A stretch of 64,000 nucleotides of DNA from SZUA-309 sp965233675 (GTDB lineage: Bacteria; Pseudomonadota; Gammaproteobacteria; Pseudomonadales; Azotimanducaceae): assembly GCA_965233675.1 (NCBI GenBank), contig OZ247498.1, positions 930,001-994,000 on the forward strand, in the 5' to 3' direction. Both the position numbers and the translations under genes were made by a program. The notes beneath the pieces were generated by a model. That model was not told the origin of the DNA, did no database searches, and saw only the letters and a list, made by a program, of their open reading frames with translations. Of the stretch, positions 44,282 through 54,300 are shown in pieces. Numbering within the stretch: position 1 is the first letter of the stretch; each line of letters opens with the position of its first letter.

Positions 44282-44689
44282 TCAGGCGACTTCTTCCAGT
44301 TCCACCAGTGTACCCAGTGCATCTTTGGGATGCAGGAACACCACGGGCAGGCCGTGGGCGCCGATACTGGGCTTGCCGTCGCCGAGCACGGTCATCCCAT
44401 CGGCACTGAGCTTTTCAATGGCGTCGTTGAGGTCGGTGACCTCATAGCACACGTGGTGCATGCCGCCTTTCGGATTGTTGGCGAGGAATTTCTCCACCGG
44501 CGAGCCTTCGCCCAGTGGATGCAGCAGTTCGATCTTGGTGTTCGGCAGATTCACGAACACCGTGGTAACACCCTGGTCGGGGAGATCGAGGGGATCGGAC
44601 ACATCCGCGCCAAAGCCCGTCCGGTACAGTTCGGCTGCCGCGGCGAGATCGGGTACAACGATAGCGATGTGATTCAATTTTCCAATCAT
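44282..44689 (-). CDS. mce: Methylmalonyl-CoA epimerase
   Basis: Interconverts (2R)- and (2S)-methylmalonyl-CoA; 135 residues of the glyoxalase/VOC fold. Metal ligands appear as His7 (LNHIAIVVPDL), then GGMHHVCYEV and LVELEE. It lies 9 nt after the mutase gene on the same strand, so the two form the propionyl-CoA to succinyl-CoA route. The carboxylase needed to make methylmalonyl-CoA is not in the window. Confidence 0.95.
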   Translation of the reverse strand: MIGKLNHIAIVVPDLAAAAELYRTGFGADVSDPLDLPDQGVTTVFVNLPNTKIELLHPLGEGSPVEKFLANNPKGGMHHVCYEVTDLNDAIEKLSADGMTVLGDGKPSIGAHGLPVVFLHPKDALGTLVELEEVA

Positions 44690-44698
44690 TTCAGATAG

Positions 44699-46834
<2,136 letters not shown>

Positions 46835-46905
46835 TGGGTAATCCGTTCGTGCAGTGCAGCATGACATTGAATCCGGGTGACTCCGGCACGTCAAGTTTAG
46901 TGACT

Positions 46906-46931
46906 GGGGCACAGGACTGTTCCTGTGCCCC
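46906..46931. promoter_or_regulatory. Perfect 11-bp inverted repeat between mutase and LLM genes
   Basis: The arms GGGGCACAGGA and TCCTGTGCCCC are exact reverse complements around a 4-base loop. The site sits 72 bp upstream of the mutase start in the gap shared with the divergent LLM gene. No T-run is present on either side, so an operator or an mRNA hairpin is more likely than a terminator. Confidence 0.45.
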
Positions 46932-47025
46932 CATTGCCAGGGGCCCGCTGTACAAACGGGGCTTGATCAGAGGTTCACCAGGATGAATGCTCTGCGTTCA
47001 CTGTGGCATCCATCGGGGAGGAGAG

Positions 47026-48036
47026 ATGCAACCGCTCAGAATCGGCGTTGCCTACGACTTTCGAAATCCACCGGACTCCGGCCGGACAGACCAGCGTCTG
47101 TACGCGGAAGTTCTCGATCAGGTGCGCTGGCTCGATCAGCTCGGCGCGGACCTCGCCTGGTTCACCGAACACCATTTCGTGGAAGACGGCTATCTGCCGA
47201 GTTGGGTGCCGGTGGCCGGCGCCATGGCCAGCATCACCTCGAACATCCGGTTCGGCACCGACATCTGCCTGATGCCGTTCAATCATCCGATCCGGCTGGC
47301 GGAAGACCTGGCGGTGCTGGACAACCTGTCCGGCGGCCGGGTGGAACTGGGCCTGGGGATGGGCTACGCGCCGCACGAGTTTCGTGGCTTCGGATTTCCG
47401 GTGTCCCGGCGGGTGTCGCTGATGAACGAGGGCATCGAGGTGCTCAAAGCCTGCTTCACCGGCGAGCGGTTCAGCTATTCGGGTCGGCGGTACCGGTTTG
47501 AGGATGTGCAGATCACGCCGGGCTATGTCCAGGACGGCGGGCCGCCGCTTTATGTGGCGGCGATGTCGGAAGCGGGCGCGATGCGGGCGGCGCAATACGA
47601 TGCGCATTTTCTGCCGCAGGGGTTGAAGGCCCGGTCGTACGACCCCTGGGTGGCGGAACTGAAGCGGACCGGCCGGAACCCGCAGAGCTACCGGGTCGGC
47701 ATCATTCGCAGCGTGCTGGTGACCGATGACCGGGAAAACGACTGGCAGGCGGTGCGCGCGGCTGAACGTTACCGGATGGCGCTGTATCAACGTTTCTTCG
47801 AAGAGAGCGGGGAAGGCCTCGGTGAGCGGGGCGAACCGGTTCCCCAGACGTGGATTGTCGGCGACGTGGCACATTGCGTTGATGAGCTTGTCAGCTTCAT
47901 TCGCGCCTTCGGCATTACCGATCTCGTGAGCATGGCGGTGCCGCCGGGGATGAGTGCGGAGCAGATGAGCCCGTCTCTGGAGCGTCTGTTCCGGGACGTG
48001 GTACCCGAAGTGAAAAGGATTGTCGGATCAGGATGA
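47026..48036 (+). CDS. LLM class flavin-dependent oxidoreductase
   Basis: Bacterial-luciferase-like monooxygenase or oxidoreductase, 336 residues, TIM-barrel fold. Typical parts are AWFTEHHFVEDGYLPSWVP, SNIRFGTDICLMPFNHPIRLAED, GGRVELGLGMGYAPHEF and the substrate-side loop ending PPLYVAAMSE. The flavin may be FMN or F420. ATG 47026 has GGAGGAG 1-2 nt upstream, a close but strong site. The substrate is unknown. Confidence 0.93.
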   Translation: MQPLRIGVAYDFRNPPDSGRTDQRLYAEVLDQVRWLDQLGADLAWFTEHHFVEDGYLPSWVPVAGAMASITSNIRFGTDICLMPFNHPIRLAEDLAVLDNLSGGRVELGLGMGYAPHEFRGFGFPVSRRVSLMNEGIEVLKACFTGERFSYSGRRYRFEDVQITPGYVQDGGPPLYVAAMSEAGAMRAAQYDAHFLPQGLKARSYDPWVAELKRTGRNPQSYRVGIIRSVLVTDDRENDWQAVRAAERYRMALYQRFFEESGEGLGERGEPVPQTWIVGDVAHCVDELVSFIRAFGITDLVSMAVPPGMSAEQMSPSLERLFRDVVPEVKRIVGSG

Positions 48037-48142
48037 TTCCGTCGCCAGATTAAGACTCAGATCACGCATGCCCTCCGCGCGCCGACGCACAATGGCGATG
48101 TGTGCTGGCAACCCGTCAGCATGGGGACCTTAAGAGAGAAAC

Positions 48143-48331
48143 ATGTACGCAGTCGAAGAGATCAAGAAGCCTTCCGGGAAGAGCGCCATCATCGTGAAAC
48201 GCAACCAGCGACTGGTGGGCGCGGCGTCGATGCCTTTCATCCGCTGGATGCACGAACACGTGCCTTCCGGCCAGTTGTCGCCGGAGCAGGTGGCGATGGT
48301 GAAGTGGTTCGAGCAGAACAAAGTGCATTGA
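48143..48331 (+). CDS. Small hypothetical protein
   Basis: A 62-residue frame, MYAVEEIKKPSGKSAIIV then RNQRLVGAASMPFIRW, with no signal peptide and no helix long enough for a membrane. GAGAG lies 4-5 nt before the ATG, and the codon use is like its neighbours (GC-rich third positions). I do not recognise it. It lies between the LLM gene and the BlaI-type operator. Confidence 0.5.
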   Translation: MYAVEEIKKPSGKSAIIVKRNQRLVGAASMPFIRWMHEHVPSGQLSPEQVAMVKWFEQNKVH

Positions 48332-48428
48332 GCGGCGCGCTTCCAGCGCTGCGCGCATTTAGCTGCGGGCGTTTATAGACAACTGATCTAAGAAATCGCG
48401 CCGTCGGGGTTGCCTTGCGGCACGTGAG

Positions 48429-48444
48429 TGCTATTTTATTAGCA
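48429..48444. promoter_or_regulatory. BlaI-type operator 1
   Basis: Dyad TGCTA-N6-TAGCA in an AT-rich stretch, 40 bp upstream of the BlaI-like gene. It forms a pair with the dyad at 48448, the centres 19 bp apart, as for two adjacent dimer sites. Probably autoregulation by the BlaI-like repressor encoded next. Confidence 0.7.
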
Positions 48445-48447
48445 TCG

Positions 48448-48463
48448 TGCTAAAAAAGTAGCA
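48448..48463. promoter_or_regulatory. BlaI-type operator 2
   Basis: Second dyad TGCTA-N6-TAGCA, identical half-sites to operator 1 and a different 6-bp spacer (AAAAAG). Its right edge is 20 bp before the ATG of the repressor gene, so binding would block transcription. Confidence 0.7.
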
Positions 48464-48483
48464 CTTCGCAGAGGCCGGAAGCG

Positions 48484-48882
48484 ATGCCACGCAGCAGACA
48501 GGATCCGCCCGATCTGACCCGTCGTGAACGGCAGATCATGGACGTGCTGTATGCGCGGGAAGAGGCGACGGCCGCGGAGGTGCAGTCCGGCATACCGGGC
48601 GCACCGAGCTACAGCACGGTGCGGGCGCTGCTGAAGAAGCTGCTGGATAAGGGACACGTCCGCTACCGGCAGGATGGGCCGCGCTACGTCTATCTGCCGG
48701 TGGTTGCCAAGCCTCAGGCCTCCGAGTCTGCACTCGGCCGACTGGTGGATACCTTCTTCGGTGGCTCGGTGGGTGCAGCGGTGGTGAACCTGCTCGGCAA
48801 GTCGGGTGGGAGGCTCAGCGACGCCGAGATTGCCGAGATAGAGGCGGAGCTTGACCGGATCAAACAGGACAGCCAACGGTGA
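48484..48882 (+). CDS. BlaI/MecI-family repressor
   Basis: A 132-residue winged-helix repressor. The N-terminal DNA-binding domain contains LTRRERQIMDVLYAREEATAAEV and YSTVRALLKKLLDKGHVRYRQDGPRYVYLP; the C-terminus is the dimerisation part. It would bind the two dyads upstream. In classical systems, cleavage by the BlaR1-type protease relieves repression; the paired M56 gene downstream overlaps by 4 nt. Confidence 0.93.
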   Translation: MPRSRQDPPDLTRRERQIMDVLYAREEATAAEVQSGIPGAPSYSTVRALLKKLLDKGHVRYRQDGPRYVYLPVVAKPQASESALGRLVDTFFGGSVGAAVVNLLGKSGGRLSDAEIAEIEAELDRIKQDSQR

Positions 48883-49913
48883 GCCTTCCGTTGCCGATAG
48901 CGCTTCTGGTCAGCAGTCTGCTTGTTGTTGGTCTGGCTTCGGCGTTGTTTCGCGACCGTCCCGCCTCGAAAAGACTGCTGATCATCGGGCTGGTCGTGCT
49001 CTCGGCCGGGGTACCGATCGTCTGCCTGCTTGCGGGCCTCCACCTGGAAATCGGGGTGCCGGGATTCACTCTGCCGCTGATCAGCACGAACATCGTGGAC
49101 CGCCTCAGTCTGTTTCTGCTGTTGTCCGGACTGATGCTGGTGGTCATCCAGCTGGTGCTGGTTTTCAAAGCACGTCGTCGACTGTCCGGATTGCCGGTGG
49201 CTGGAACCGGCATCATCGGCAACACGGTCCGTATTCTCGCGCCGGCTGCCGGAGTCACGGCGCCGGTTTCGGTTCGCAGCGGCAGCAGCACCTGCTCTTC
49301 TTCCCTCGGCGGGAAGCTGATCGTGTTCTCCGCCGGCCACACTGACTGGCAGCCGGACACCCTGCGGGCGGTGCTCGCCCACGAACTGGTGCATGTGTCC
49401 CGCCGGGATGACGTGTGGCTGCTCCTGGCCAGGCTGCTGGTGTTGCAGTTCTGGTGGCTGCCCTGGTGCCGGCTGATACCCGGTCTCCTGGAAACAGCGA
49501 TCGAAGAAAGCTGCGACGACCTGGCTGCTTATCTCATCCGCAGCGAGCAGACCTATCTGCGCGGCGTATTCGAGGCAGCGACTGGCGAGACAGCCCCCGC
49601 CGCCGGTACCGTTCGGGCGAGCGGTGGATCCGTGCTGGATCGATTCCGACGGTTCTCCTCCTATCGGGATCAACAGGTGGACAGCCGCGGCCTCTACTGG
49701 TCTTCGCTGGGTGCGTTGGCCGGGCTGGCGCTGGTCTGGACCCTGCAGGTCGTGCCAGCTGCTCCGCCACTCTCAGACCGTGTGCGCATCGTAGGTACTG
49801 CCGTCAACGGACCGGGGCCGGAACTTCCCGTTCGGCTGGCGGAGCCACCCATTCAGCTCGGTGACAATGTTACCCGGGATGAGCCCTCCAGCTCGGATCC
49901 TGATCCACCCTGA
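48879..49913 (+). CDS. M56-family (BlaR1-like) membrane metallopeptidase
   Basis: A 344-residue integral membrane peptidase with N-terminal helices (about 5-100). The zinc motif is HELVH (His168, Glu169, His172) and the second part is ETAIEESCDDLAA. No penicillin-binding sensor domain follows, so the signal differs from a beta-lactam or is sensed otherwise. The GTG start overlaps the repressor stop. A Pro/Ser-rich tail ends the protein. Confidence 0.88.
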   Translation: MSLPLPIALLVSSLLVVGLASALFRDRPASKRLLIIGLVVLSAGVPIVCLLAGLHLEIGVPGFTLPLISTNIVDRLSLFLLLSGLMLVVIQLVLVFKARRRLSGLPVAGTGIIGNTVRILAPAAGVTAPVSVRSGSSTCSSSLGGKLIVFSAGHTDWQPDTLRAVLAHELVHVSRRDDVWLLLARLLVLQFWWLPWCRLIPGLLETAIEESCDDLAAYLIRSEQTYLRGVFEAATGETAPAAGTVRASGGSVLDRFRRFSSYRDQQVDSRGLYWSSLGALAGLALVWTLQVVPAAPPLSDRVRIVGTAVNGPGPELPVRLAEPPIQLGDNVTRDEPSSSDPDPP

Positions 49914-49966
49914 CCTGCCGTACCGGCCCGCACTTCCTTTCCAAACTGAGTTCAAGGAGACGCCTT

Positions 49967-50581
49967 ATGAGGAGTCATACCCGCCCTTTGTCCCGATATT
50001 CCGCCTCGGTGCTGATTGCCGGAGCCACCACCCTGACGCTTTTCTGGATCATGCAGGATCTGATCCGCCACGAAGGTGATGTTCCGGATCCGGTATCACC
50101 CGCACCGACCATGACGGTCGTGCGATTGCTCGAAGAGATCGCGATACGGCCGGAGCCCGAGCGGCAGCCACCGCCGCCAGTGGTACCGCCACCTGAGCGG
50201 ATAAAGCACAAAATTGAGTTCGAAAACGATGGCGGTCAGATGCCTTTTGATTTTACTCCCCCGGTTACGGACCCGCCCGGTGGGCCCAGTGGCGTCAGCT
50301 TGCCCGATGGCGACATGCTTCCCATCGTCAAGGTCTCGCCGGTTTATCCGAATCGGGCCCAGACCAGAGGTCTGGAAGGCTATGTGCTGCTGGAATTCAC
50401 CGTGGATGAAACCGGCGCCGTCCGTGACCCACGAGTGCTGGAGTCGTCCTCGGCGATCTTCGATCGATCAGCACTCAACGCCGTGCTGCGTTTCAAGTAC
50501 AAGCCACGGGTCGTGAACGGCGCGCCCGTCCGGGTGGAAGGCGTGCTGCACCGGTTGTGGTACGAGTTGAACGAGGCCTGA
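49967..50581 (+). CDS. TonB-family energy-transducer protein
   Basis: A 204-residue protein with a single N-terminal helix (about 12-31: YSASVLIAGATTLTLFW), a Pro-rich periplasmic linker (EPERQPPPPVVPPPE) and a C-terminal TonB domain (PVYPNRAQTRGLEGYVLLEFTVDETG). It lies 53 nt after the M56 gene, a recurring arrangement with BlaI/M56 pairs. No ExbB/ExbD or receptor is in the window. It may serve as an output protein of the repressor system. Confidence 0.88.
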   Translation: MRSHTRPLSRYSASVLIAGATTLTLFWIMQDLIRHEGDVPDPVSPAPTMTVVRLLEEIAIRPEPERQPPPPVVPPPERIKHKIEFENDGGQMPFDFTPPVTDPPGGPSGVSLPDGDMLPIVKVSPVYPNRAQTRGLEGYVLLEFTVDETGAVRDPRVLESSSAIFDRSALNAVLRFKYKPRVVNGAPVRVEGVLHRLWYELNEA

Positions 50582-51076
50582 TCAGCGGGAGACGACCCGG
50601 AACGACCACCAGCCGTCCTGCCGCGGAGTGTCCGTGGGCCGTCCACGTTTCGCGGCCCGGGCCACCCAGGCGCGGTCCAGGGTGTCCGGATCGGTCACCC
50701 GGGTCAGCGTTACGGGATAGACGATGCCGGCCGCCCGGAGTCGGGCGTTCGGGTTTGCCAGCGCGGCCGTCGACCAGCGTTTGCCATCGCAACTGGCACA
50801 ACTGAGATAGAGCTCGCCGTTATCGGCCATGCAGTTCAGATTGATGGAGTGGGGCAGCAGACCGGCGTCCACCTCGATCTGGCACAAGGGCACGGTGTTC
50901 ATGTCGTTGGCGAAGGTCCAGTCTGTGACCGGTTCGGACGCCTCCTCACCGAGCAGATAGCCGCCCGGGCTGCGTTCGCAGGGGCAATAGAAAAACCAGG
51001 TCAGAAAGCCTGCCGCTGCGATCCCGGCCAGCACCAGCAACAGAGTGGTCAACGCAGCGCCGCGCATGGAATTCAT
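50582..51076 (-). CDS. Membrane-anchored hypothetical protein
   Basis: A 164-residue protein with one N-terminal helix (about 5-26, LTTLLLVLAGIAAAGFLTWFFY) directly followed by CPCERSPGGYLLG, and further cysteines in NLNC and SCASCDGKRW. The cysteines suggest disulfides or metal binding. I do not recognise a family. GGAGGAGG lies 5 nt before ATG 51076. It converges with the TonB-like gene, the two stops abutting. Confidence 0.65.
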   Translation of the reverse strand: MNSMRGAALTTLLLVLAGIAAAGFLTWFFYCPCERSPGGYLLGEEASEPVTDWTFANDMNTVPLCQIEVDAGLLPHSINLNCMADNGELYLSCASCDGKRWSTAALANPNARLRAAGIVYPVTLTRVTDPDTLDRAWVARAAKRGRPTDTPRQDGWWSFRVVSR

Positions 51077-51361
51077 CTCGTCCTCCTCCAAAATCCCGGT
51101 TTGTTCAGGCGACAAAATACCTTTGTTCCATCAGCGCTCGCAACGGATCGACGCGCGGTAACGCGGGCCAGAGTGCAGGCGCAGTTTGTTCGGTGGCAAC
51201 CGGATCATTCCCTGCCCCAAAAGAGGGCTCATATTGTCAAATAAATGGCATTAAAGGCTGTGTGCACGGGTGCCTCTGCACCTGCCTGGGAAGTACTTAA
51301 CAGTGCGAGACGCCCGAAATCCCTAGACTTGCCGGGGATTGGCAACCACTCCGGATCTCGC

Positions 51362-52633
51362 ATGGAAGCTGAAGCGAGCCTGGCAGGGCTCAAGAAAACA
51401 TCGATCGACAACCTGACGATCGGGATGTACGTCGCCCAGCTCGACAAAGACTGGGAAGAGACGGATTACCCGGTGCAGGGGTTCTATCTGCGCTCCCGGC
51501 AAGGCATCGAACGTCTCGCCCGGGAGTGCATCTATGTGTATGTGGATCCACGCCGGTACGACTCGAGCCTCACCGATGTGAAACTGCAGGTGATCTCCAA
51601 AGTCCGCAAGACGCCGGACGAGCCCAAGGCCAGTAACGTCACCCGCATTCAGCCGCGCAAACCCCGCGTCTACCAGGACAGTGTGGAGCTCGGCAAGGAA
51701 CTGGAACCAGCCAAGACCTCTCTCGAAGATGCCGTGGATGTGATGCGCGGCTGTGTTGGCAAACTCCAGGCTACGGGTGGTTTTGACATCGACGAGATCG
51801 AGCAGGCCATCAACCCGCTCGTCGCCAGCGTGATGCGAAACAAGTCCGCCATGGCGGCGCTGCTCAGAATGCGGGCGCTGGATGACTACACCTTTTCCCA
51901 TGCGATTTCGAACGCGGTCTGGGGGGCCATTCTCGCCCGTCAGCTGGGATTCCCGCCGCCGGATATCGACTCCATTGCACTGGCCTGTTCTCTGCTGGAC
52001 ATCGGCAAGGTGAATCTGCCGCCGGAACTGCTGGTGCAGTCATCGGCGCCGTCACCGGAACAGTGGGCGCTGTTGAAAAGCCATGTGGACGAAGGCATGA
52101 AGCTCCTCGAAGAAAACGAGGTGAAAAACACCAAGGTGCTGCTGGCGGTGCGTTCGCATCACGAGCGGTTCGACGGCTCCGGCTATCCCGAAGGACTGGG
52201 TGGTACGGAAATTCCACTCTGGGGCCGGATCGCGGCAGTGGTCGACAGCTATGATGCGATGATCAGCGAGCGGCCGTATGCGGAAGCGAAGTCCAGCTAT
52301 GGTGCCGTTCAGGAACTGCAGAAGCAGTCGGACGTGCTCTATCAGCGGGAGATCGTCGATCATTTCATTCAGGCCATCGGTGTGTTTCCTGTGGGTGCGA
52401 TCGTCGAGCTCAACACCGGTGAGGTGGGTGTGGTGGTGGCGCAACATGGCAGTCGACGCCTGAAACCCAAAATCATCCTGCTGCTGGATGCCGACAAACA
52501 ACCGCGCAGCCACCTGGTGGTGGTTGACCTCGCCAGTCAGGAAGCGGAGGAGAACACCACTCTGAGCTGGTGGATCACCAAGGAACTGCCGAAGAACGCC
52601 TTCGGTATCGACCCGGCCAAGTATTTCCTCTGA
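51362..52633 (+). CDS. HD-GYP domain protein with altered HD motif
   Basis: A 423-residue cytoplasmic protein. Residues about 10-65 resemble the DUF3391 region found before HD-GYP domains (IDNLTIGMYVAQL). The HD-GYP part (about 155-345) keeps His180, KSHVDEGMKLL (His241), HHERFDGSGYPEGL (266-278) and DSYDAM. The core HD pair reads Leu212-Asp213 (codon CTG at 51995), so one metal-binding His is lost. c-di-GMP hydrolysis is therefore doubtful. Start ATG 51362 is chosen by fit to the domain; its ribosome binding site is weak. The next gene starts inside its stop (TGATG). Confidence 0.88.
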   Translation: MEAEASLAGLKKTSIDNLTIGMYVAQLDKDWEETDYPVQGFYLRSRQGIERLARECIYVYVDPRRYDSSLTDVKLQVISKVRKTPDEPKASNVTRIQPRKPRVYQDSVELGKELEPAKTSLEDAVDVMRGCVGKLQATGGFDIDEIEQAINPLVASVMRNKSAMAALLRMRALDDYTFSHAISNAVWGAILARQLGFPPPDIDSIALACSLLDIGKVNLPPELLVQSSAPSPEQWALLKSHVDEGMKLLEENEVKNTKVLLAVRSHHERFDGSGYPEGLGGTEIPLWGRIAAVVDSYDAMISERPYAEAKSSYGAVQELQKQSDVLYQREIVDHFIQAIGVFPVGAIVELNTGEVGVVVAQHGSRRLKPKIILLLDADKQPRSHLVVVDLASQEAEENTTLSWWITKELPKNAFGIDPAKYFL

Positions 52634-53877
52634 TGTCTGATTCCATCAACACCGCTGAGCAGGCGACCCCGGATCTGGGTGCGCTGATCGAACGCACCTC
52701 AGGCAATGCGGCATTTGCCGTGGTGAGCCTGAGAAATCTCAGTGAGTTATCCGGCAAGCTCGGATTGGCAGCGGCGACGGCGGCTCAGAAGACTTTCCAG
52801 GAGCGGGTGGAAAGCTCGTTGCGGGAGACAGACCAGTTCCTGGCGCTGAGCACAGACAAGGTCTGTGTGGTGTTCGATCATCTGATGGACGACAACCATG
52901 TGCTGCTTGCCGGCCTGAAGATCGAGCGCGCCTTCGAGGAGCCGCTGAGCGTTGCCGACAGCCTGGCGCACCTGGACGTTCGGGCCGGACTCGTCTACTA
53001 CGGCGGGCGGCAGCGGCTGGACGGCATCAGCGTGGATGATCTGTATCGCTTTGCCGAAGCGGCTTTGAGCCGCGCGGTGGAAAAAGACGTCTGCTTCGAG
53101 ATCTCAACCGAAGAAGCTTTCGCCCGGATGCAGCGCGACTGGCAGACCAACCACGAACTCGACAAGGCCCTGACTGATCACGAGATCACCCTCGACTATC
53201 AGCCGAAATACCGGCTGGAAGATGGCGAACTCGTCGGCGCGGAAGCGATTGTGCGCTGGCGCAAAGGCGGCCAGATCATCCCGCCTCAGGACTTCATGCC
53301 GGTGTTGAACGAAGCCCGTCTCTGGGATCTGACCTTATACAGCCTGCGGCGTGCCATCCGTGAAATGGACAGTTTCAACACCCAGGTGCCCATTGCCATC
53401 GGCGTCGATGGTCGGGTGCTGCAGCATCCGGAATTCTTCAACGCCCTGCGCTCGGAAATCAGTATCTGGGGCGTGCCGGAAGGACGGCTGTCGCTGGAAG
53501 TGCGTGAATCGAAATTCGACGATCAGCATACCCTTGGCGCCCTGGAAGAACTGCACGACCTCGGGGTGTCCGTGGTGATGGACGAATTCGGTCGAGGCAA
53601 TGCATCACTGGAGAAGCTCAGGGATCTGCCGGTCGATCAGATCAAGATCGACAGATCCTTCATCACCAATCTGGTGGAAGACGAGCAGGACCGGCAGATG
53701 ACGGCCGCCATCATCGATCTGGCCCACCGATTCGAGAAGACGGTGATCGCCGACGGCGTGGAGGATGCTGAGACGTTCCTCTATCTGGCAGAGGCGGGTT
53801 GTGACGTGGGGCAGGGCTTCTATATGGGCGCGCCGCTCAATGAGGCGCAATTTGCCGAGCTAACCGCCCTGGCCTGA
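52633..53877 (+). CDS. Degenerate EAL-domain protein
   Basis: A 414-residue protein. Residues about 20-160 look like a worn GGDEF-type domain without the GGDEF motif. The EAL domain (about 170-414) has EAI at 204-206 instead of EAL. The usual Asn of the N-L-S site is Asp259, the DD pair is Asp317-Glu318, and the late AEGVE is ADGVE (Asp374). Lys338 and the QGF site remain. Several metal-ligand changes suggest a c-di-GMP sensor or an inactive partner rather than a working phosphodiesterase. Translationally coupled to the HD-GYP gene. Confidence 0.87.
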   Translation: MSDSINTAEQATPDLGALIERTSGNAAFAVVSLRNLSELSGKLGLAAATAAQKTFQERVESSLRETDQFLALSTDKVCVVFDHLMDDNHVLLAGLKIERAFEEPLSVADSLAHLDVRAGLVYYGGRQRLDGISVDDLYRFAEAALSRAVEKDVCFEISTEEAFARMQRDWQTNHELDKALTDHEITLDYQPKYRLEDGELVGAEAIVRWRKGGQIIPPQDFMPVLNEARLWDLTLYSLRRAIREMDSFNTQVPIAIGVDGRVLQHPEFFNALRSEISIWGVPEGRLSLEVRESKFDDQHTLGALEELHDLGVSVVMDEFGRGNASLEKLRDLPVDQIKIDRSFITNLVEDEQDRQMTAAIIDLAHRFEKTVIADGVEDAETFLYLAEAGCDVGQGFYMGAPLNEAQFAELTALA

Positions 53878-53886
53878 AGGCGCCAA

Positions 53887-54081
53887 TCAGTACGCCCGCC
53901 CTTCCAGCGGGCCGATCACGGCCCAGTCGACCAGGAAGGCCACCAGCGCCAGCACCATCACCACGGCCACGATCGCGCCGATCAGGCGCCAGCCACGAAA
54001 GCGCTTATCCGCGAACTCATCGGTCTCGTAGCGCGGGATTTCCTGTGAATTTTCAGTCTGTTGGGGGTTGTTTTCGCTCAT
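53887..54081 (-). CDS. Small single-helix membrane protein
   Basis: A 64-residue protein with a polar N-terminus (MSENNPQQTENSQEIPRY) and one hydrophobic helix (about 34-55, AIVAVVMVLALVAFLVDW). A longer frame to 54246 is only the antisense of the tRNA-Arg gene, so 54081 is taken as start. Function unknown. Confidence 0.6.
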   Translation of the reverse strand: MSENNPQQTENSQEIPRYETDEFADKRFRGWRLIGAIVAVVMVLALVAFLVDWAVIGPLEGRAY

Positions 54082-54167
54082 CCGGGCATTGTAGCGGTAC
54101 GGGAAGGGCGGGGAAACGCGTTTCCTTGACGGACCCCGGTGCGATCCAGATAATAGCGCGCCTTCCA

Positions 54168-54245
54168 GCACCCGTAGCTCAGCTGGATTAGAGCACCGGT
54201 CTACGAAACCGGGGGTCGTAGGTTCGAATCCTACCGGGTGCGCCA
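54168..54245 (+). tRNA. tRNA-Arg (ACG anticodon)
   Basis: The acceptor arms GCACCCG (54168-54174) and CGGGTGC (54235-54241) pair. The D arm is GCTC/GAGC, the anticodon arm CCGGT-CTACGAA-ACCGG has ACG, and the T arm is GTAGG-TTCGAAT-CCTAC. Discriminator G and an encoded CCA finish it. The ACG anticodon (wobble inosine) reads CGN codons. Confidence 0.96.
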
Positions 54246-54300
54246 TTCCATCCAGGGTCTGTACCGGAGAGATACAGGCTGAATCTTCAATCGATGCGGT

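Noticed and set aside
53887..54246. 119-codon frame starting within the tRNA-Arg region
   Set aside because: Its first part (VGFEPTTPGF-like) is the well-known false peptide from an antisense tRNA. Only the part from 54081 was kept.
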